64,000 nt of DNA from Candidatus Enterovibrio altilux (lineage in GTDB: Bacteria; Pseudomonadota; Gammaproteobacteria; Enterobacterales; Vibrionaceae). Location of the stretch: NCBI RefSeq assembly GCF_002381345.1, contig NZ_CP020660.1, positions 124,001 to 188,000 on the forward strand, given 5' to 3'. The notes below the pieces were generated by a model that did no database searches, had not been told where the DNA came from, and worked only from the letters and a program-made list of their open reading frames with translations. Of this stretch, positions 54,602 to 64,000 are shown in pieces. The position numbers and the translations under genes are program-made. Position 1 is the stretch's first letter, and each line of letters opens with the position of its first letter.

Positions 54602-56032
54602 ATGAAGTCAAAATACCAAGTTTTACTTATTGAAGACTCTAAACCATTGTCGAATCTTTATAGCAAATATCTATCGAACGAACCCATTGACCTAGTGTGC
54701 TTGAACACGGGACGAACTGCACTTAATTACTTACAACAGAACACCCCTCACCTAATCATGTTGGATCTCAAGCTACCAGATATGTCTGGAAAAGACATAT
54801 TGCGTTGGATCAAAAAACAAGCCTTACCTTGTGCCATCATCATTGTAACCAGTCATGGCTCCGTCAATACTGCTGTTAAGTTGATGCAGCAAGGTGCTGA
54901 TGATTTTTTAGAAAAACCAGTGAGTGCTGAACGACTCAAAACTACATTGACTAATCAACTTGAACATATACGCTTACAACACCTTGTTGATGATATTACA
55001 ACTAATTTTAATCGAAATACGTATCACGGTTTCATTGGCTCAAGTCTTCCAATGCAAAATGTTTACCGTATCATTGATGCAGCAGCACCCAGTAGAGCAA
55101 CAGTGTTTATTACTGGAGAAAGTGGTACAGGAAAAGAGGTGTGTGCAGAAGCAATTCATAATCAAAGCCCTCGCGCTCAACAAGCTTTCATACCATTGAA
55201 TTGTGGTGCCATTCCGCATGACTTAATGGAAAGCGAAATATTTGGTCACGTAAAAGGAGCATTCACTGGAGCGAGCAGCGAACGTAAAGGAGCAGCTGCA
55301 CAAGCAAATGGTGGCACTCTATTTCTTGATGAAATCTGTGAAATGGATTTAGATCTTCAAAAAAAATTATTGCGTTTCATTCAAACAGGACGTTATCAAA
55401 AAGTCGGCGGTAGTAGAGAAGAAAGCGTTGACATTCGTTTTCTTTGTGCAACGAACAAAGATCCCCTTCATGAAGTTGCTGCTGGTAGATTTCGTGAAGA
55501 TTTGTATTATCGCCTTCATGTTGTACTACTTGCGTTACCACCACTCCGAGAACGCGAGAATGATATTCTTACCATTGCTACCAGTTTCCTTAAAACCTAT
55601 GCACAGGAAGAAGGAAAAATCTTTTTACAATTTTCACCCGCAGCCGAAGTGGTACTTCGTCATTATTCGTGGCCAGGCAACGTTCGTCAATTGCAAAATG
55701 TAATACGCAATATTGTGGTGCTACACGATGGTGAGGAAGTAAGCGTAACACAATTGCCACCACCTCTTAACGAAACCTTGAGTGATAAAGAAATTCAATC
55801 TCTCACTGTACCACTTCATCCTACACCAATTGCTAGTCCAATTGAGTGCGTTGGCATTGCAACATCAGGGGAAGAATTAAGTATTCGATCATTAGAGGAC
55901 GTTGAACGAGAAGCTATTCAGCATGCTATCGAATTTTGTAATGGAAATGTTTTGAAAGCAGCAGTATTGCTGAAAGTTAGCCCTTCTACCTTATACCGTA
56001 AGAAACAAGCTTGGGAAACAGGTGAAGCGTAA
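54602..56032 (+). CDS. sypG: Sigma-54-dependent response regulator SypG
   Basis: A 476-residue NtrC-type activator. Receiver domain with Asp55 in LIMLDLKLPDMSGKD and Lys in FLEKPVSAERL; AAA+ domain with GESGTGKE, the sigma-54 contact GAFTGA, and Walker B GGTLFLDEI; C-terminal Fis-type helix-turn-helix (NVLKAAVLLKVSPSTLYRK). The ATG at 54602 follows AGAGGAAG; the frame is open 22 codons further upstream without similarity. It activates the sigma-54 syp promoters. It lies about 145 bp after the HPt ORF. No sypH or later gene follows; IS DNA begins within 160 bp. Confidence 0.93.
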   Translation: MKSKYQVLLIEDSKPLSNLYSKYLSNEPIDLVCLNTGRTALNYLQQNTPHLIMLDLKLPDMSGKDILRWIKKQALPCAIIIVTSHGSVNTAVKLMQQGADDFLEKPVSAERLKTTLTNQLEHIRLQHLVDDITTNFNRNTYHGFIGSSLPMQNVYRIIDAAAPSRATVFITGESGTGKEVCAEAIHNQSPRAQQAFIPLNCGAIPHDLMESEIFGHVKGAFTGASSERKGAAAQANGGTLFLDEICEMDLDLQKKLLRFIQTGRYQKVGGSREESVDIRFLCATNKDPLHEVAAGRFREDLYYRLHVVLLALPPLRERENDILTIATSFLKTYAQEEGKIFLQFSPAAEVVLRHYSWPGNVRQLQNVIRNIVVLHDGEEVSVTQLPPPLNETLSDKEIQSLTVPLHPTPIASPIECVGIATSGEELSIRSLEDVEREAIQHAIEFCNGNVLKAAVLLKVSPSTLYRKKQAWETGEA

Positions 56033-56189
56033 TATACTCATTATCCTACATTATGACGTATTTTATCGTCATTCAATAAATAACACAGGTTTAAGCGCTG
56101 AAAATTTATATTTATTTGAGGCATCGAGGAACCTCTAATTTTTGAAATGGTCACAGTGAAAAATTGATCAATAGCCGCTTTGAAATAAC

Positions 56190-56589
56190 GTTAAATTTTA
56201 AATAAAATGACTAAATTAGTAACCTACGTTCTAAACAGCTCGATTCATTTAAATATTCAGGTATATAAACAAATTTAGCTACAAAATAGCCAACTTAAAG
56301 CAGTATAATCAAGTTTTAATAAATTATGGCTCACTACCATTTTGAATTGACGAAGAAGTCATTTAGCTATAGAATAAAACTAAGCAGGGTAATCATGGGA
56401 GACCTTATTTATTGAGCGACTTAGCCATTATGATGGCCCTCATTGTTAAACACGTGTTTTCAATACCATAAGTGCCATGTCTGCAAGGATTCATTAATTC
56501 TGTTTTCAAACTTATTCAGCTACCGTTCTCATGCTTTCATTATTCATACATTAGCCAGCAAGATAAGACGGTTAACATCTCGTCAAAGA
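56190..56589 (+). mobile_element. IS903-group left part hosting a composite unit
   Basis: The first ~400 bp of a plus-strand copy, left repeat decayed, interrupted at 56590 by a composite unit. The rest of what is probably the same copy resumes at 57815. Confidence 0.8.
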
Positions 56590-57814
56590 GGCTTTCTTCC
56601 CTAATTCGAGCTTAGATAGCAAATTACAGCATAATTAGCGATTAAATAATCGTTTTGATTTTAGGTGTACCTAGCTCGGTCAGTTTATTTAACATGTTTA
56701 TCATGACGTAAGTTTCGCTAATTTGGGTATTGTGATTTCTTAAGCTCAATGTACCTGATAGGAGTTTTTTGATTCAAAACATTGCCGTCTTTGATAGCGA
56801 ATGTTTATGGTAAACATACCTCGTTTTCTAATGTTAATTTGAACTGTATAACTTCTAGTCATTGATCGCTAAATTATGCGGATGTACTCGTTTTCAAAAA
56901 GTTACTCTTTTTCTTGGTGACATGAGTGAAACCGTTCATTTAATACGAACGGTTTCGTAATATTGTCTGGTATCATAAGCACCCTCGATTGACATTTCAT
57001 TGATTTTTTCAGCGGGTTTGTTTGGGTAAGTGAGGTAGCACACATCGTCAGTCACATCTGATGCACTAAACTAAGTAGCAATGATTTCATGTGTATTTAA
57101 ATCTACTGCTAAGTGTAATTTACGTCAAACTCACCGTTTTTCATTAGTGCAATGTTTTCTTGCTTTTTCATTATTTTTCATCGTAGATTTTGAGCCCTGT
57201 AAAACCAATGACCTAGTGCTGGATAGCTCCTACATTCTTCGTCTTGCACGTAACGTTAATCGTTTGGGCTCGCTTGTTAATGTGTGAGCCGTGAGAGCAT
57301 GACAATGCTAGTTAAGCAGATTTTAAAATAAAATTAATGAATCTTTACAGACATCTCAATGGCATTAAAAATACGTATCTAACCATGAGGGCCATCATAA
57401 TGGCAAGTCGCTAAATAAACTAAGTCGCCAACGATTACCCTGCTTGGTTTGGTTCCATAGCTGAATAGCTTTTTCATCAACTCAGAATGTTAGTGAGCTA
57501 CGATTGATTAACGCTTGATTATACTACTGTCAGTTAGTTTTTTAGAGTGTTGATTTACAATTTAGTTCCATGATTTAGGAAATAAAACTGATTATCATCA
57601 ATGTTTCCTAGCAGAGACAGCAATGATCCAGATCAAAAAATTTCTCGGAGGGACATTGAGCCTAATGGATCACACAACTCAGCTTAGCGAAATCTACACC
57701 ATGATAAAAGCGTTAAATAAGCTGACAAGACTAGGCATGCCTCACACGAAAACGATGGTCTAATAGTGAATCATGCTGAGATTTATCATTTGAACTCGAA
57801 TTAAGAAACAAAGT
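56590..57814. mobile_element. IS903-group composite unit nested in another copy
   Basis: A minus-strand near full-length copy (56590 to about 57589) plus a plus-strand right-end fragment (57590-57814), bounded on both sides by the same right-end repeat (GGCTTTCTTCCCTAATTCGAG and its inverse AATTAAGAAACAAAGTC). It is flanked on both sides by pieces of one plus-strand copy. Confidence 0.87.
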
Positions 57815-58327
57815 CTATATTTAGCGGTAAATATAAGTACGCATGCAATCATTGTCTCGGAGTTAAGCTCATTGAATATGCCTGCTGGTGCAATGCTATT
57901 TAAAGCCCGCTTAACAATTAGTAAAATATCAGGCGATGGTGCTTACTACACCAGACAGTGTGATGAGACTGTTCGTATTAAACGCGTGGCTCCATTCATC
58001 CCACCAAGAAAAGGAGTAATTTTGGGGGGATGAGGTCATCCGCATCATTTAGAAGTCAATTACCATAAGTGATACATTGTAAATTAGCATTACAAAATGA
58101 GGTATAGTTACCATAAAGATTCCTTATCAGAGACGGCAATCTTGCAAATTAAAAAATTACTTGGAGGGACATTGAACTTAAGGAGTCAAAACACTTAAAT
58201 AAACAAAATTTAAGCCATAATCCAAGTGTTAAATAAGCTGACAGAGCTAAGTATGCCGAAAATGAAAGTAATTATCTCATAGTGAATCATGTTTGAATTT
58301 GCTATTTGAACTCAAATTAGGAAAAAC
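57815..58327 (+). mobile_element. IS903-group right part, continuation of interrupted copy
   Basis: Resumes at TATATTTAGCGGTAAATATAA, in the transposase catalytic region, and runs to the right end (CAAATTAGGAAAAACAGC) near 58327. About 200 bp of the host copy between 56589 and here are missing. Confidence 0.8.
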
Positions 58328-58716
58328 AGCATCCATGACTCATTTTTTATTATGTTAGCTGCATGACTGCTATATTTAATAATGTAAGTGGTTTTTAGTG
58401 TATAAGCGAGACTCTAAATATCATTAGAACCTTGTCTACTAAATAATCTAACGATGAAGGATTAAGGTTCTTTAGTATACATATTATTGTTAACGAGGCT
58501 TTACCGGAACACTCCTAGGCACCCATGAAGAAAAGCTAAAATACATTGTTGCTGCAAAATAGTAGTGGCATTAAAGCACGGAATACCCTACTATGCCATT
58601 ATAGATATGAGATTTGAATATTTACCATAAAGCTAGAAATCATAATAATCTTACGCTTAATACTGCGTCAATATTGTTCATAAAAATACGAAAATAGCTG
58701 AACCCTATTATATAAA
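58328..58716. other. Intergenic region before pabB
   Basis: About 390 bp, AT-rich, with no open frame or IS similarity recognised. AGAACCTT at 58428 and AAGGTTCT near 58466 form a distant inverted pair with a ~30-base loop. The pabB promoter must lie here. Confidence 0.45.
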
Positions 58717-60087
58717 ATGACAAAATATAGACTAATGCAAATAACCTTGCAGTGTCTTGAGTATTCGCCTTACGCACTTTCCACGCTGTTTGCGCGCGTC
58801 GAAATACAACCTTGGGCAATGCTTTTACAATCAGCAGCAGTTTCTCATCCTGATAATCGCTTTGATATTCTAGTTGCCGATCCTATAGCAACTCTGTGCA
58901 GTAATAATGGTATCAATACACTGTATTACCGGAATGGCCATGAAACAACAAATAATGACAATCCATTTGACGTGCTGCGCCAACTACAAGAAACTCTTTT
59001 ACCTCCCCTTGAATCAATTGCCCAATGGCCTTTTTTAGGCGGTGCGCTAGGTTACTTTAGCTATGATTTAAGCCGACAAGTTGAAACCTTGCCAGTAATC
59101 GCAGCACAAGACATTGCTATCCCAGATATGGCCGTGGGCTTTTATAACTGGGCATTATTAGCCGATCATAAAGAGCAAGAGCTTGTACTAATACAACCTC
59201 AAGGCGAAGATCGACTAGCTTGGTTAGACGGGTACATAACGACGGCAACACCTTCTTTTGAGCTCATTGGAAAGTGGCAATCCAACATGACGCCTGAAAG
59301 TTATGAACAGAAATTTAATTGTGTTCAGGATTATCTTATGTCAGGTGATTGCTATCAAATCAATTTGGCGCAACGCTTCCAAGCACCCTACCATGGCAGT
59401 GAATGGCAAGCATATCAACGACTCGCTGATAATAATGGTGCACCATTCTCTGCCTTTATCCGATTGGAAAACGCCTGCATTCTTTCTGTTTCACCAGAGC
59501 GCTTCCTTCAATTACATGGCCATACAATTGAAACTAAGCCAATCAAGGGCACACGTCAGCGGGGTAAAACCAGAGAAACTGACATTCAAAATATGAATGA
59601 TTTGCTTAACTCTGAGAAAGATCGCGCTGAAAATTTAATGATTATAGATTTATTGAGAAATGATATTGGTCGCGTCGCCTCGCCGGGTTCTATAAATGTA
59701 CCTAAACTTTTTAACATTGAGACATTTCCAGCCGTTCATCATTTAGTCAGCACTATAACTGGTACACTTTCTGATGGTGAACACGCTACTGATTTACTAC
59801 GAGCGTGTTTTCCAGGTGGTTCAATCACTGGCGCGCCTAAAATACGAGCAATGGAAATAATTGAAGAATTAGAGCCGCACCGTCGTAACGTGTATTGTGG
59901 AAGCATCGGCTATTTAAGCCGTTGTGGCACGATGGATACCAGCATTACCATCCGCACCTTGGTGTGTCATAAGCAGCAAATATACGTATGGGCTGGCGGA
60001 GGTGTAGTTGCAGACAGTGATGTAGCTTCGGAATATCAAGAAACGTTCGATAAGCTCAGTAAAATTTTACCAATCCTTTCTGCGTAG
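58717..60087 (+). CDS. pabB: Aminodeoxychorismate synthase component I
   Basis: 456 residues (E. coli 453), first step of p-aminobenzoate and folate synthesis from chorismate. WAMLLQSAAVSHPDNRFDILVADP matches PabB near the N-terminus. Catalytic landmarks: SGDCYQINLAQRF, KPIKGTRQRG (the lysine that distinguishes it from anthranilate synthase), PGGSITGAPKIRAMEIIEELE and VYCGSIGYL. A second ATG at 58735 is also possible. Intact and isolated. About 200 bp follow with no recognised gene. Confidence 0.94.
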   Translation: MTKYRLMQITLQCLEYSPYALSTLFARVEIQPWAMLLQSAAVSHPDNRFDILVADPIATLCSNNGINTLYYRNGHETTNNDNPFDVLRQLQETLLPPLESIAQWPFLGGALGYFSYDLSRQVETLPVIAAQDIAIPDMAVGFYNWALLADHKEQELVLIQPQGEDRLAWLDGYITTATPSFELIGKWQSNMTPESYEQKFNCVQDYLMSGDCYQINLAQRFQAPYHGSEWQAYQRLADNNGAPFSAFIRLENACILSVSPERFLQLHGHTIETKPIKGTRQRGKTRETDIQNMNDLLNSEKDRAENLMIIDLLRNDIGRVASPGSINVPKLFNIETFPAVHHLVSTITGTLSDGEHATDLLRACFPGGSITGAPKIRAMEIIEELEPHRRNVYCGSIGYLSRCGTMDTSITIRTLVCHKQQIYVWAGGGVVADSDVASEYQETFDKLSKILPILSA

Positions 60088-60285
60088 CCTTATAATGAGT
60101 TGATACGCGGCGTCTTGATATATATTTTTGAGATCGAGTGAAATGTTAGAAACACTAAAGATGGAAAATAATGCAGAGATGTTGCTGGGAACACTTGTTT
60201 AATTTATATATCAAAATTTCATGTGACTGTTGTCCCTCTTTTGGCTTATTCACCGTTTTAGCTTAAGTCCTTGTAATCATCATGA

Positions 60286-61163
60286 AGCATTGTTTACTAA
60301 TTTGAGTTGAGATAAAACATTTTACATGGCTAACGATTATATAATCGTTTGTATTTTAAGCATACCTAGCTCAATAAGCTTACTGAACATTCTTATTATG
60401 CGTAAGTTTTGTTAATCTTAGCATTGTGATCTCTTAAGCTCAATGTTCCTTCGAAAAATTTTTTTAATACGAACGGTTTAGTAACATTATTTGGTGTCGT
60501 AAGCACCGTAGGTTTATATTTCATTGATACTTCGACAGGTCTGTTGAAGTAAGTTAGGTAGCATTTCATCGTCAGTCATATTTGACACACTGAACTCAGC
60601 AGCAATGATTTTATGCTTATTTAGATCTATCGCTAAATGTAACTTGCTTCAAATTCGCCGTTTTCTATCAGGTCATGCTTTTTGATTTTTTATTCTCTTT
60701 CACCGTAGATTTTAAGTTCTGTAGAAGCAATGGCTAAGTATTGTATACTTCCTTTATTCTTCGTCTTGAACGTGACGTTAACCGTTTTGGTTTGCTTGCT
60801 AATGCATGAATAGTGAAGGCATGACAACGGCAGTTGGACAAGTTTGAAAACAGAATTAATGAATTATTGCAGACCTTTTAATGGCATTGAAAATATGCAT
60901 TTAACCATGAGGATCGTTGTAATAACTAGGTAGCTAGATAAACAAGGTCTCCCATGATTATTCTGCTTAGTTTAATGCCATAGTTGAATGGCTTCTACAT
61001 CAATCCAGAATGTTAGTGAGCCACGATTGATTAAAGCTTGATTATACTTTTTCTAGTTAGTTGTTTTGTAGTGACGCTTATTTATAGGCCTGAATATTTC
61101 AGTTAGCCTAGTTATTTAGAATATTGATTGATAATTTAGTTCCTTGGTTTAGGAAACAAAACC
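60286..61163 (-). mobile_element. IS903-group remnant, minus strand
   Basis: A minus-strand copy with an internal deletion near its right end and a left repeat AGGAAACAAAACC ending at 61163. The transposase is broken in many places. Confidence 0.85.
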
Positions 61164-61224
61164 TATGTTTCGTGCCAATTGAATGAGTAGTGCGTACAAT
61201 AAAGTCTACTGTCAATTAAAAGAC

Positions 61225-61252
61225 ATGCTGGCTCAGAACAGCATATTTTTTT
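61225..61252 (+). terminator. Probable intrinsic terminator of a lost upstream gene
   Basis: ATGCTG-GCTCAGAA-CAGCAT followed by ATTTTTTT. A 6-bp stem plus a T run on the plus strand. No gene remains upstream of it (IS DNA to 61163), so it probably belonged to a deleted neighbour. Confidence 0.45.
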
Positions 61253-61301
61253 GAATCTGACTGTTGGAAATGGCACGCTGCACTTCGCAGCAAAATTACA
61301 A

Positions 61302-62435
61302 ATGGAAAGTAGTGTGAATTTTGAAATCATAACTGAACTAGCCCACTTGGAATGTGTTTGCCAAGAAGCACGGCAGGTTCCTGCAGTAATGTTGGACACT
61401 GAATTTATCCGCACACGTACATTGTACCCAAGATTAGGTTTGATCCAAATGTATGATGGTGACACAATATCCCTACTTGATCCTATAGAGCTAGAAAATT
61501 TATTACCATTTTGGGCACTTTTAGCAGATGAATCTGTGATTAAAGTGCTACATGCCAGCAGTGAAGACCTAGAGATTTTTCATCACCACGCTGGTGGTAT
61601 GCCAACTCCAATGATTGATACTCAAATTATGGCTGCATTTTTAGGGCATAGGTTGTCTACTGGCTTTGCAGCATTGGTTAATGAATATTTAAATGTAGTC
61701 TTAGATAAAGGTGAAGCTCGTACTGATTGGTGCGCTCGTCCTTTAAGCGCAAAGCAACTTGAATATGCAGCAGCGGATGTTTACTATTTGCTTCCTCTTT
61801 ATAACTTGTTTACTGAGAGCATTGAACAAGCGGGATGGAGAGAAGCAGTTCAGCAAGAATGTGAGCTAATGGCGAGCAAGCGTGGTAAAATATCGGATCC
61901 AGAAAAAGTATATCTTGACATTAAAAATGCGTGGCAGCTGAAGCCAAAGCAACTTGCGGTATTGCGCAAGCTTTCTAGCTGGCGCTTGAAAGAAGCGCAG
62001 CACCGAGATTTAGCTCTGAACTTCGTTGTGCAAGAGTTAAATCTCTGGAAAATGGCTCGATTTGATATTCGTTCATTAGAAAAAATGATGGATGGAGGGT
62101 TTAATCATTTTGAGCTTGAGCGTCATGGTAAGCATTTGATATCACTGGCTATTGAAGTTGATAATATGCCAGATTCGCGTTACCCAAAACCTATCGAAAG
62201 GTTGATAAATTTTCCATATTATAAGCAAACAGTAAAGAACATTAAAGTTCAAACGAATGCGGTGGCTAAATCGCTAGGTATTGTTCCTGAATTCATAAGC
62301 TCAAAAAGACAGGTCCACCAAATGTTAAAGTGGGCGTGGATACATGAGCAAAATCCAGATAAAATACCCGATTTACTTTCTGGTTGGCGTAAAAATTATT
62401 TTGAGGAAATATCGCTGCCGCTTCTGAAGAAATAA
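61302..62435 (+). CDS. rnd: Ribonuclease D
   Basis: A 377-residue 3'-5' exoribonuclease for tRNA maturation (E. coli 375). DEDD catalytic residues: VMLDTEFIRTRT near the N-terminus, LHASSEDLEIF in the middle, and YAAADVYYLLPLY near residue 170; an HRDC domain follows at about 210-290. I chose the ATG at 61302 (MESSVNFEIITELAHLE) over the open extension to 61251, which overlaps spacer without similarity. Confidence 0.94.
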   Translation: MESSVNFEIITELAHLECVCQEARQVPAVMLDTEFIRTRTLYPRLGLIQMYDGDTISLLDPIELENLLPFWALLADESVIKVLHASSEDLEIFHHHAGGMPTPMIDTQIMAAFLGHRLSTGFAALVNEYLNVVLDKGEARTDWCARPLSAKQLEYAAADVYYLLPLYNLFTESIEQAGWREAVQQECELMASKRGKISDPEKVYLDIKNAWQLKPKQLAVLRKLSSWRLKEAQHRDLALNFVVQELNLWKMARFDIRSLEKMMDGGFNHFELERHGKHLISLAIEVDNMPDSRYPKPIERLINFPYYKQTVKNIKVQTNAVAKSLGIVPEFISSKRQVHQMLKWAWIHEQNPDKIPDLLSGWRKNYFEEISLPLLKK

Positions 62436-62528
62436 GCAGTCTCAGTTAGGTGCTTCAATAAAAGCTAGTTAATAAGCTAAGACCATTCGCTTAAGAACAA
62501 ATAATGTTTTATTCTTTGTCTTTGAAGG

Positions 62529-63454
62529 GGCTTTGTTTCCTAACCTGAGCATTATGATCGCTTAGGCTCAATGCTTCTCCTAGTAACTTTTTAAATCGGA
62601 ACATTACCGTTTTTGATAGAGAATGTTTATGGTAACTAGACCTTATTTTTCAATGTCATTCTAACTTTATAACGTTGGGCAACTGACCGCTAAATTACAC
62701 AAATAACCTCAGTTTTTAAAAGTTACCTTCTTTTAGAGGGATGAGTGGAACCGCTCGTTTAATGCGAACAGTTTCGTAATATTGTCTAGTGCCGTAAGTC
62801 CCATCGGATGATATTTTATTGACTCTTCGGTGGATCTGTTTAAACAAATTAGATAGCATTTTACCGTCAGTTACATTTAATGCGTTTAATTCAGCAGCAA
62901 TGATTTCATGCGTATTTATATTTATTGCTAAATGTAACTTGCGTCAGACTAGCCGTTTCCCATGAGTGCCATGCTTTTTTACTTACCACTCGCCTTCATT
63001 GTAGATTTTTAGCCCTGGAGAATCAATGGCTAAGTGCTAAATGGTTCCTTTAGTCCTCCGTCTCGAACTCAATGCCAACCGTTTTCGCTCGCTTACTAAC
63101 GCATTAATAGTAGAGGTATGACACGGCAGTGGAGTAAGTTTATAAACAAAGTTAATGAGTCCTTTCAGACCTCTTAATGGCATTAAAAATATACGTTTAA
63201 CCACGTCGTTGTAATGGCTAATTTATTAAAAAATGAGGTCTTCTATTATTATTTTGCTTAGTTTAATGCCATAGCTGAATAACTTTTTTATTAATTCAGA
63301 ATATTAGTAAGCCACAATTGATTAAAGCTTGATTATACTATTTTCAGTTAGTTACTTTATAATAAAATTTGTTCATAAACCTAACTATTTAAGTGAACCT
63401 AGCTGTTTGGAGTGTAGATAAATCATTGAGTTCTCTAATTTAAGAAATAAAGCC
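62529..63454 (-). mobile_element. IS903-group remnant, minus strand, right-end deletion
   Basis: Starts with an intact right repeat (GGCTTTGTTTCCTAA), jumps over about 150 bp, and then continues to the left repeat (TTTAAGAAATAAAGCC) at 63454. No open transposase. Confidence 0.86.
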
Positions 63455-63834
63455 TCAGTTTATGGTCAACTTGCTGGTTGGGCTTATCGCGTACTTATTT
63501 CCACCAAAGAAACCGAGCATTAATGTTACTAGGCTGGATAAACAAAAGTTTTATGCTAACCTGAGGTTAATTAATATCTATCTACAGTGAGCTTATCTAG
63601 AACGGAGTAATAATTTCATTGACATTATAGTACAGACTTTTATTTCAGGTATAAAATAATATGAGTTTAAAGAGGTTACCAGAAAAATAAATAAAAAATA
63701 TAATTTTTAATGCAAAGTTATTACATATATAAAGGTTTGTGGGCTGAGAAAGCAATGTTCTCTTTTAATCGATGAACCCATCAAGTAAAATTACCTGTTT
63801 GGATTTTACCAAGCGCTGTCGGTAACTCTTTTGA
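63455..63834. other. Region upstream of hemA
   Basis: 380 bp with no IS similarity and no recognised gene. In many gammaproteobacteria lolB lies divergent here; I see no lolB start on the minus strand. It must contain the hemA promoter. Confidence 0.45.
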
Positions 63835-64000
63835 ATGAATTTGTTAGTTCTCGGAATTAATCACAAAACCGCTACGATCGATTTGCGTGAAAAAATTGCT
63901 TTTTCACCGCAACAACTTAGGGATGCGCTTCTCCAGCTGAAAGAACAGCAGGTTGCGCAGAATGGAGTTATTGTGTCTACATGTAACCGAACTGAAATTT
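63835..64000 (+). CDS. hemA: Glutamyl-tRNA reductase, 5' part
   Basis: Cut by the window end after 55 codons. MNLLVLGINHKTATIDLREK and VIVSTCNRTEI, with the catalytic cysteine at residue 50, are diagnostic. First committed step of tetrapyrrole synthesis by the C5 route. No strong ribosome site is seen before the ATG. Confidence 0.93.
   Translation, partial: MNLLVLGINHKTATIDLREKIAFSPQQLRDALLQLKEQQVAQNGVIVSTCNRTEI

Noticed and set aside
56050-56072. Terminator after sypG (TGACG ... CGTCA)
   Set aside because: Only a 5-bp stem without a following T run; too weak to call.

Overview
The window comes from a member of the Vibrionaceae. Gene content and order fit: nrdR-ribD-(ribE)-ribBA-ribH-nusB-(thiL)-pgpA, bamD/rluD-pgeF-clpB, cydABX, a rhombosortase-like protease, and a sypABCDE-(F)-G polysaccharide/biofilm locus of the kind known from Vibrio fischeri. 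The DNA is AT-rich. About a third of it is decayed copies of one IS5-family (IS903-group) insertion sequence, several genes are broken, and many intergenic stretches are empty. That is the pattern of a recently host-restricted symbiont after an IS burst. A luminous fish symbiont such as an anglerfish 'Ca. Enterovibrio' would fit, but that is inference from memory and was not tested.

Layout. 1-8.2 kb: a YadG-like ABC ATPase without a visible permease partner, tilS and proS, separated by IS remnants. 8.2-21.7 kb: an aldehyde dehydrogenase, then the riboflavin/nusB cluster, in which riboflavin synthase (ribE) is cut down to a C-terminal fossil beside an IS and thiL is a pseudogene; ribBA ends in a perfect 68-bp palindromic terminator. 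22-31.4 kb: bamD divergent from rluD-pgeF-clpB, then rimI/holD and trxB. 32.4-38.2 kb: uvrB and the cytochrome bd operon cydABX. 39.5-45.2 kb: a rhombosortase-like protease whose last residues are IS-derived, an MFS transporter, an unrecognised start-less ORF, and yciB. 46.6-56 kb: the syp locus. 58.7-64 kb: pabB, rnd and the start of hemA.

Two results stand out. (1) The syp locus keeps its control circuit and export/kinase genes: SypA STAS, SypB, SypC, SypD, SypE and SypG, with a sigma-54 promoter and a candidate SypG box upstream. The hybrid kinase SypF has been reduced to a separate HPt-domain ORF preceded by a fossil receiver domain, and no sypH-R glycan-synthesis genes follow sypG. (2) The IS occurs repeatedly as a composite of about 1.2-1.28 kb: one copy plus an inverted ~230-bp duplicate of its own right end, which makes an element with long terminal inverted repeats. 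The junction is the same at many loci and in both orientations, and one unit lies inside another copy, so the composite probably moved as a unit. None of the copies encodes an intact transposase.
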